This document shows positions 53,581 to 58,629 of a DNA stretch of 58,629 bases, one piece after another (position 1 is the stretch's first letter; every line of letters starts with the position of its first letter). Source of the stretch: Desulfobulbaceae bacterium (GTDB taxonomy: Bacteria; Desulfobacterota; Desulfobulbia; Desulfobulbales; Desulfocapsaceae). The stretch is from assembly GCA_031287565.1 (NCBI GenBank), contig JAITSS010000049.1, forward strand, positions 1-58,629, given 5' to 3'. Both the position numbers and the translations under genes were made by a program. The notes under the pieces are model-generated. The model made no database searches. It was not told where the DNA came from and saw only the letters and a program-made list of their open reading frames with translations.

Positions 53581-54864
53581 TCAGACTTTTTCCAACACGA
53601 TGGCCATACCCTGGCCACCGCCGATGCACAAAGAAGCCAGGCCCAGGGCCAGATTATCGCGCTGCATGGCGTTCATCAGGGTGAGAAGGATGCGAGCGCC
53701 GGTGCAACCAATCGGGTGGCCCAAAGAGATGCCGCTGCCGAGGACGTTGGTTTTTTCCATGTCGCAATTCAGCTCGCGGACACAGGCAATGGCCTGCGAA
53801 GCGAAAGCTTCGTTCAGCTCGATGCGGCCAAAATCGGAAATCTTCAGGCCCTGCTGACGCATCAGCTTGCGCACCGCCGGAATCGGGCCAAGGCCCATGT
53901 AGGCCGGGTCAAGTCCGGCGGAAGAAATGGCTTTGATGCGGGCCAGGGGTTTCAGGCCCAGTTCTTTGGCTTTCTCGGCGGACATCATAAGTAAAGAAGC
54001 CGCCGCGTCGTTTAAGCCACTGGCGTTGCCGGCGGTGACGGTGCCGTCTTTCTTGAAGGCCGGTTTCAGCTTGCCCATTTTCTCGGCGCTGGTATCCATC
54101 GGCCGCTCGTCAATCTCGTAGGGGACCGGGTCGCCCTTGCGCTGTGGCACCATGACCGGCACAATCTCATCCTTAAAGACGCCGGAGGCAATCGCCGCCA
54201 TCGCCCGTTTGTGGCTGAGAGCGCCCATTTCATCCTGCTCCTGCCGGGTAATGCCGTACTTGGCGGCGATATTTTCGGCGGTGATGCCCATGTGGTAGCC
54301 GTAGAATCCTTCAAACAGGCCGTCAAAAACCATCAGATCAATGGCTTCAGCGTTGCCCATGCGCTGGCCCCAACGCATTCCTGGCAGGGCGTAAGGAACC
54401 ATGCTCATGTTTTCCATGCCGCCAGCCATCACCACTTCGGCGTCACCAGAGCGAATGGCCTGGGTGGCCAGGGCCACCGCTTCCATGCCAGAGGCGCACA
54501 ATTTGTTGACCGTGGTCGCAGGCGTCTCTTTCGGAATACCGGCGCGAATCATCGCCTGGCGAGCGGTATTTTGGCCCAAACCAGCGGTCAGGACGTTGCC
54601 CAGATAGACATAATCAATTTCGACCGGTTTGGCGTTTTTGTCGTAATCATGAAAACGCTGCTCCAGCTCGAGCATACCCAGACCTTTCAGCTTATCCGGC
54701 TCGTCGGCGTAGCGCTCGGCGCTCGTCACCGGGCGCAAACCAAGTTTTTTCAGGGTTCCTTTCATGACGGTCGCGCCCAGTTCAACCACCGGCGTCGATT
54801 TCAGGGTGCCGCCATAGGCGCCAATCGCTGTCCGACAACCACCGACAATAACCACTTCTTTCAT
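53581..54864 (-). CDS. Acetyl-CoA C-acetyltransferase with an insert
   Basis: A 427-residue thiolase, about 35 residues longer than usual. The acylated Cys is in TVNKLCASGMEAVALATQ, with GHPIGCTGARI and CIGGGQGMA near the end. The extra length lies between residues about 40 and 75 (RPVTSAERYADEPDKLKGLG followed by MLELEQRFHDYDKNAKPVEI). A similar insert is remembered from thiolases of sulfate-reducing Desulfobacterota. It could supply acetoacetyl-CoA or work in beta-oxidation with the Bcd/Etf proteins. ATG at 54864 has GGAGG upstream. Confidence 0.92.
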   Translation of the reverse strand: MKEVVIVGGCRTAIGAYGGTLKSTPVVELGATVMKGTLKKLGLRPVTSAERYADEPDKLKGLGMLELEQRFHDYDKNAKPVEIDYVYLGNVLTAGLGQNTARQAMIRAGIPKETPATTVNKLCASGMEAVALATQAIRSGDAEVVMAGGMENMSMVPYALPGMRWGQRMGNAEAIDLMVFDGLFEGFYGYHMGITAENIAAKYGITRQEQDEMGALSHKRAMAAIASGVFKDEIVPVMVPQRKGDPVPYEIDERPMDTSAEKMGKLKPAFKKDGTVTAGNASGLNDAAASLLMMSAEKAKELGLKPLARIKAISSAGLDPAYMGLGPIPAVRKLMRQQGLKISDFGRIELNEAFASQAIACVRELNCDMEKTNVLGSGISLGHPIGCTGARILLTLMNAMQRDNLALGLASLCIGGGQGMAIVLEKV

Positions 54865-55202
54865 TTGCATTTCCTCCACGTGGGAAATTGGAATGAGAAC
54901 GGGAGTGAGGGGAAACTCTCGCCCGCCCAGGATGATGACCGTGCCCGGTCTTTTCAGTTTTTGTTTTGCCAGACGCCGAGGCCAGGAAACCGGCCTTGGT
55001 CAGCGGCGAAAAAGAAAAAAGAGAAGCGGCAATGGTACGCCGGATAACCGTTCGCGTCAACCAAGGGCGCGGGGAAAAAGGCTGGCCATCCGGTGGAGCG
55101 AAGGCGTTTTATCGCTGGAATGTGATAGTCTGACCGCATCATCTATACGCATGTTCCCGCTGCCGCGCCGCCTTCACCCAGAGTAGCAAAAAGGAGACAA
55201 CA
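54865..55202. other. Divergent intergenic region of thiolase and WYL genes
   Basis: These 338 bases separate divergent genes. An AAGGAG ribosome site for the WYL gene is at 55191-55196. No strong promoter hexamers, RNA gene or repeat were recognised, and short open frames in it have no supporting signals. Confidence 0.4.
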
Positions 55203-56177
55203 ATGGCCCAGGCTGACCGCATCCATGAACTTCTTGAGATTCTTCAGCATCATAAATACCCAATGACGGCGGCAAAGCTGGCCGAAAAATTGGAATGCTC
55301 ACTCTCGACATTGAAGCGATATGTACAAAAACTGCGCGGCACCTATGGCGCGCCTTTGCGCTACGACAAAAAATACAAGGGCTATGTCCTCGACCAAACG
55401 GATGAACATTCGTTTCATGTGCCCGGCCTGTGGTTTTCCGCCGAAGAGCTACGCACGCTGGTCACCATCCGCGAGCTGATTGAACAACTCGGCCAGGGTT
55501 TTCTGAAAGACGAACTGCTGCCGTTGTGGTCGCGTATCGAAACAACCCTCAATCAGCGCGGCGTCAATCCGAAAAAGCTGGCCGAGCGCTTCGCCTTTTT
55601 CGGCATGGGCGCGCGCCGCCTGCGCCCGGAGATTTTCAACCTGGTGGCCAGCGCGACGATGGAGCGGCGGCGTCTGCAAGTGCATTACCACAGTCGCAGC
55701 GATGACACGATAAGCGACCGTCAGGTTTCACCGCAGAAATTGGCATATTATCGGGGAAATTGGTATCTGACCGCCTGGTGTCACCAGCGCGACGCCGCCC
55801 GCGTCTTCGCGCTCGACCGCATTGGCAAGGCGGCTCCTTTGAAAATTGACTGTCAGGAAATGGCGGAAACCGATTGGCGCGCCCACTTCGCCGCCTCGTT
55901 TGGCATCTTTTCCGGCGACCCGGCGCATGAAGCGGAGCTGGTCTTTTCACCGGAAAGCGCCCGTTGGGTGGCGGAGGAAGAGTGGCATCCGCAACAACAG
56001 GGGCGCTGGCTGGCCAGCGGTGAATATGAATTGCGCCTGCCCTATGCCGATGAGCGGGAACTGGTCATGGAAATCCTCCGCTTCGGCCCGGATGTGAAAG
56101 TGGAAGCGCCGCCGGAGCTGCGGCAAGCGGTGCGGAAGCGCTTGCGCCTGACGCTCTCGCGCTACGAAGAAAAATAA
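55203..56177 (+). CDS. WYL-domain transcriptional regulator
   Basis: A 324-residue regulator. Residues about 1-60 are a winged HTH (DRIHELLEILQHHKYPMTAAKLAEKLECSLSTLKRYVQKL). Residues about 140-220 are a WYL domain with YYRGNWYLTAWCHQRDAARVFALDRI, thought to bind nucleic acid or nucleotide ligands, and a C-terminal WCX part follows. WYL regulators often control DNA-damage or CRISPR genes, but the CRISPR array is 53 kb away and no link can be claimed. The divergent thiolase is the nearest candidate target. Confidence 0.9.
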   Translation: MAQADRIHELLEILQHHKYPMTAAKLAEKLECSLSTLKRYVQKLRGTYGAPLRYDKKYKGYVLDQTDEHSFHVPGLWFSAEELRTLVTIRELIEQLGQGFLKDELLPLWSRIETTLNQRGVNPKKLAERFAFFGMGARRLRPEIFNLVASATMERRRLQVHYHSRSDDTISDRQVSPQKLAYYRGNWYLTAWCHQRDAARVFALDRIGKAAPLKIDCQEMAETDWRAHFAASFGIFSGDPAHEAELVFSPESARWVAEEEWHPQQQGRWLASGEYELRLPYADERELVMEILRFGPDVKVEAPPELRQAVRKRLRLTLSRYEEK

Positions 56178-56208
56178 TCGCCAGCGGGTCAAGTTTTGCG
56201 CGCAATCC

Positions 56209-57126
56209 TCACCGCGCCAGACGTTTGCTTAGCACTTCAGCCAGAAGCGGCGCCAGTGAATAGACATCGAGGAAATCGTCACTGCGCCGCCCCGGATAGG
56301 AATCAGAGCCGATGACCTTTTTGATTGGCGAGGCGACAAGTTTTTCCCGCGCGCCCGGCGCCAACACCAAGTGGGTGGCTAACACCATCACTTCCCGCGC
56401 GCCCGCTTCCAGGCAACGCTCGGCAGTTTGGATGATCGAACCGCCGGTGCGGATCATATCATCGCAGATAATCGCGGTTTTCCCTTTTACAACGCTGGAA
56501 ATCTGGCCGACGATGGTTTTATCGGTATCGAATCGATCTTTATCGGCGGCGGTATGCGGACACTCCAACAGTCTGGCCAATCGTGCCACCCGCTTGGAAA
56601 AACCGTAATCCGGCGACACCAACACAAAATCCCGCAAACCGCTCGACCTGATTTTTTTCTTCACCAGGTCGTCGGTCCAGATGTGGAAGGTGTGAATGTC
56701 GCCGCGATGCGAATGCAGCACCGCCTCGGAATGCAGGTCAACAAAAGCGACGAAATCGGGCGTGGTCTGGAAAATCTGCCGTGTGCGGGTGACGCCTTTG
56801 GGGATTTCACAGGAAAAAGGCTTGGTCCGCTCCATTGTTGAGTAGCCAAGGAAAGGGATAACCACGTTGATGGTGGCGGCATTCCAATAACGCCCACCTT
56901 GAATCAGGTCGAGCAACTCCAGGTGGGCGCTGTCCGAATGGGTCGCGCCGATGATCAGCAAATCTTTGCCGGAGATGGTCCCTGGAAAGGCGTGGTAGGT
57001 TTCGCCGTCGGCAAAAACTTTTTTAATCATCGGCACCAGCGGCAGACGCATATGCCCGGCGATTTTCGAAGCCAACTCCTCCGAAGCGCTGGTGGCGACG
57101 AGAACGGTTTCCCTTTCACTGGCCAT
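56209..57126 (-). CDS. Ribose-phosphate pyrophosphokinase-like protein
   Basis: A 305-residue protein of the PRPP synthetase family. FADGETYHAF, VVIPFLGYSTMERTKPFSCEIPKG, FVDLHSEAVLHSH and the PRPP loop CDDMIRTGGSI are recognisable. Several motifs differ from standard Prs: DDMIR instead of DDMID in the loop, PDYGFSKR instead of PDxGGVxR, and STMERTK instead of ARQDRK. It may be a diverged or class II-like enzyme with different nucleotide use. ATG at 57126 follows GAGGAG; the earlier ATG leaves no spacing. Confidence 0.82.
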   Translation of the reverse strand: MASERETVLVATSASEELASKIAGHMRLPLVPMIKKVFADGETYHAFPGTISGKDLLIIGATHSDSAHLELLDLIQGGRYWNAATINVVIPFLGYSTMERTKPFSCEIPKGVTRTRQIFQTTPDFVAFVDLHSEAVLHSHRGDIHTFHIWTDDLVKKKIRSSGLRDFVLVSPDYGFSKRVARLARLLECPHTAADKDRFDTDKTIVGQISSVVKGKTAIICDDMIRTGGSIIQTAERCLEAGAREVMVLATHLVLAPGAREKLVASPIKKVIGSDSYPGRRSDDFLDVYSLAPLLAEVLSKRLAR

Positions 57127-57147
57127 GTCATGCTCCTCGCGCAATTT

Positions 57148-58629
<1,482 letters not shown>

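Noticed and set aside
55203..56177. The WYL regulator as a CRISPR regulator
   Set aside because: The array is 53 kb away with no cas genes in between. Only the general tendency of the family supports it.

Overview
The window is 58.6 kb of ordinary bacterial chromosome, GC-rich with few codon anomalies. It carries housekeeping genes, a block of flagellar export genes and several small accessory patches. Gene families point to an anaerobic member of the Desulfobacterota (former Deltaproteobacteria). The signs are a four-cysteine L32 protein, a fused chorismate mutase-prephenate dehydratase, an EtfA with an N-terminal two-cluster ferredoxin paired with an acyl-CoA dehydrogenase, a DUF362 ferredoxin protein, a UPF0280 protein and a thiolase with a long insert. 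No oxygen-dependent enzyme was seen. This placement is inferred from remembered family features, not from a search.

Layout. 1-182: the 3' end of an IS481-type insertion sequence. 213-1841: a protein with GGDEF-like and HD-GYP-like domains, both apparently inactive. 1842-2379: REP-like repeats, then a six-repeat CRISPR array with no cas genes in view. 2506-7122: a sigma-54-type promoter and fliLMNOPQR. 7123-9844: a small decayed accessory island with fragments of conjugation genes traF and traG, a hicAB module, a RelE-like/XRE module and a frameshifted XRE regulator. It ends at the 3' end of a tRNA-Arg(TCT) gene. 10119-13502: glnB-glnD-dciA. 13782-18985: a PilZ gene and the sugar-nucleotide genes manC, manB, rmlA and rmlD. 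18991-24432 (minus strand): a UPF0280 protein, a ketosynthase/ACP pair, a DUF4359 protein, a PleD-like diguanylate cyclase and two lipoproteins, one FlgO-like. 24638-27556: argJ, sixA, gmd.

27797-35495 (minus strand) is the most interesting stretch. It is one tight operon, yceD-rpmF-plsX-bcd-etfB-etfA-fabG-acpP-fabF-rpiB. Acyl-CoA dehydrogenase and both Etf subunits occupy the place where fabH and fabD usually lie, and etfA and fabG overlap by one base. This suggests a physical and functional link between flavin-based electron transfer and type II fatty acid synthesis.

The rest is nadD-proA, an alanine/LL-DAP-type aminotransferase, a DUF362 ferredoxin, a rhodanese, bioC-bioD, pheA-tsaD-two DUF2062 genes-rsmA, trmFO, an NRDE gene, and an overlapping arsR-arsM-DOMON-U32 operon. 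It closes with a thiolase, a WYL regulator, an unusual PRPP synthetase-like gene and leuB. Intergenic spaces repeatedly hold short palindromic elements, including a 15-base motif present three times.
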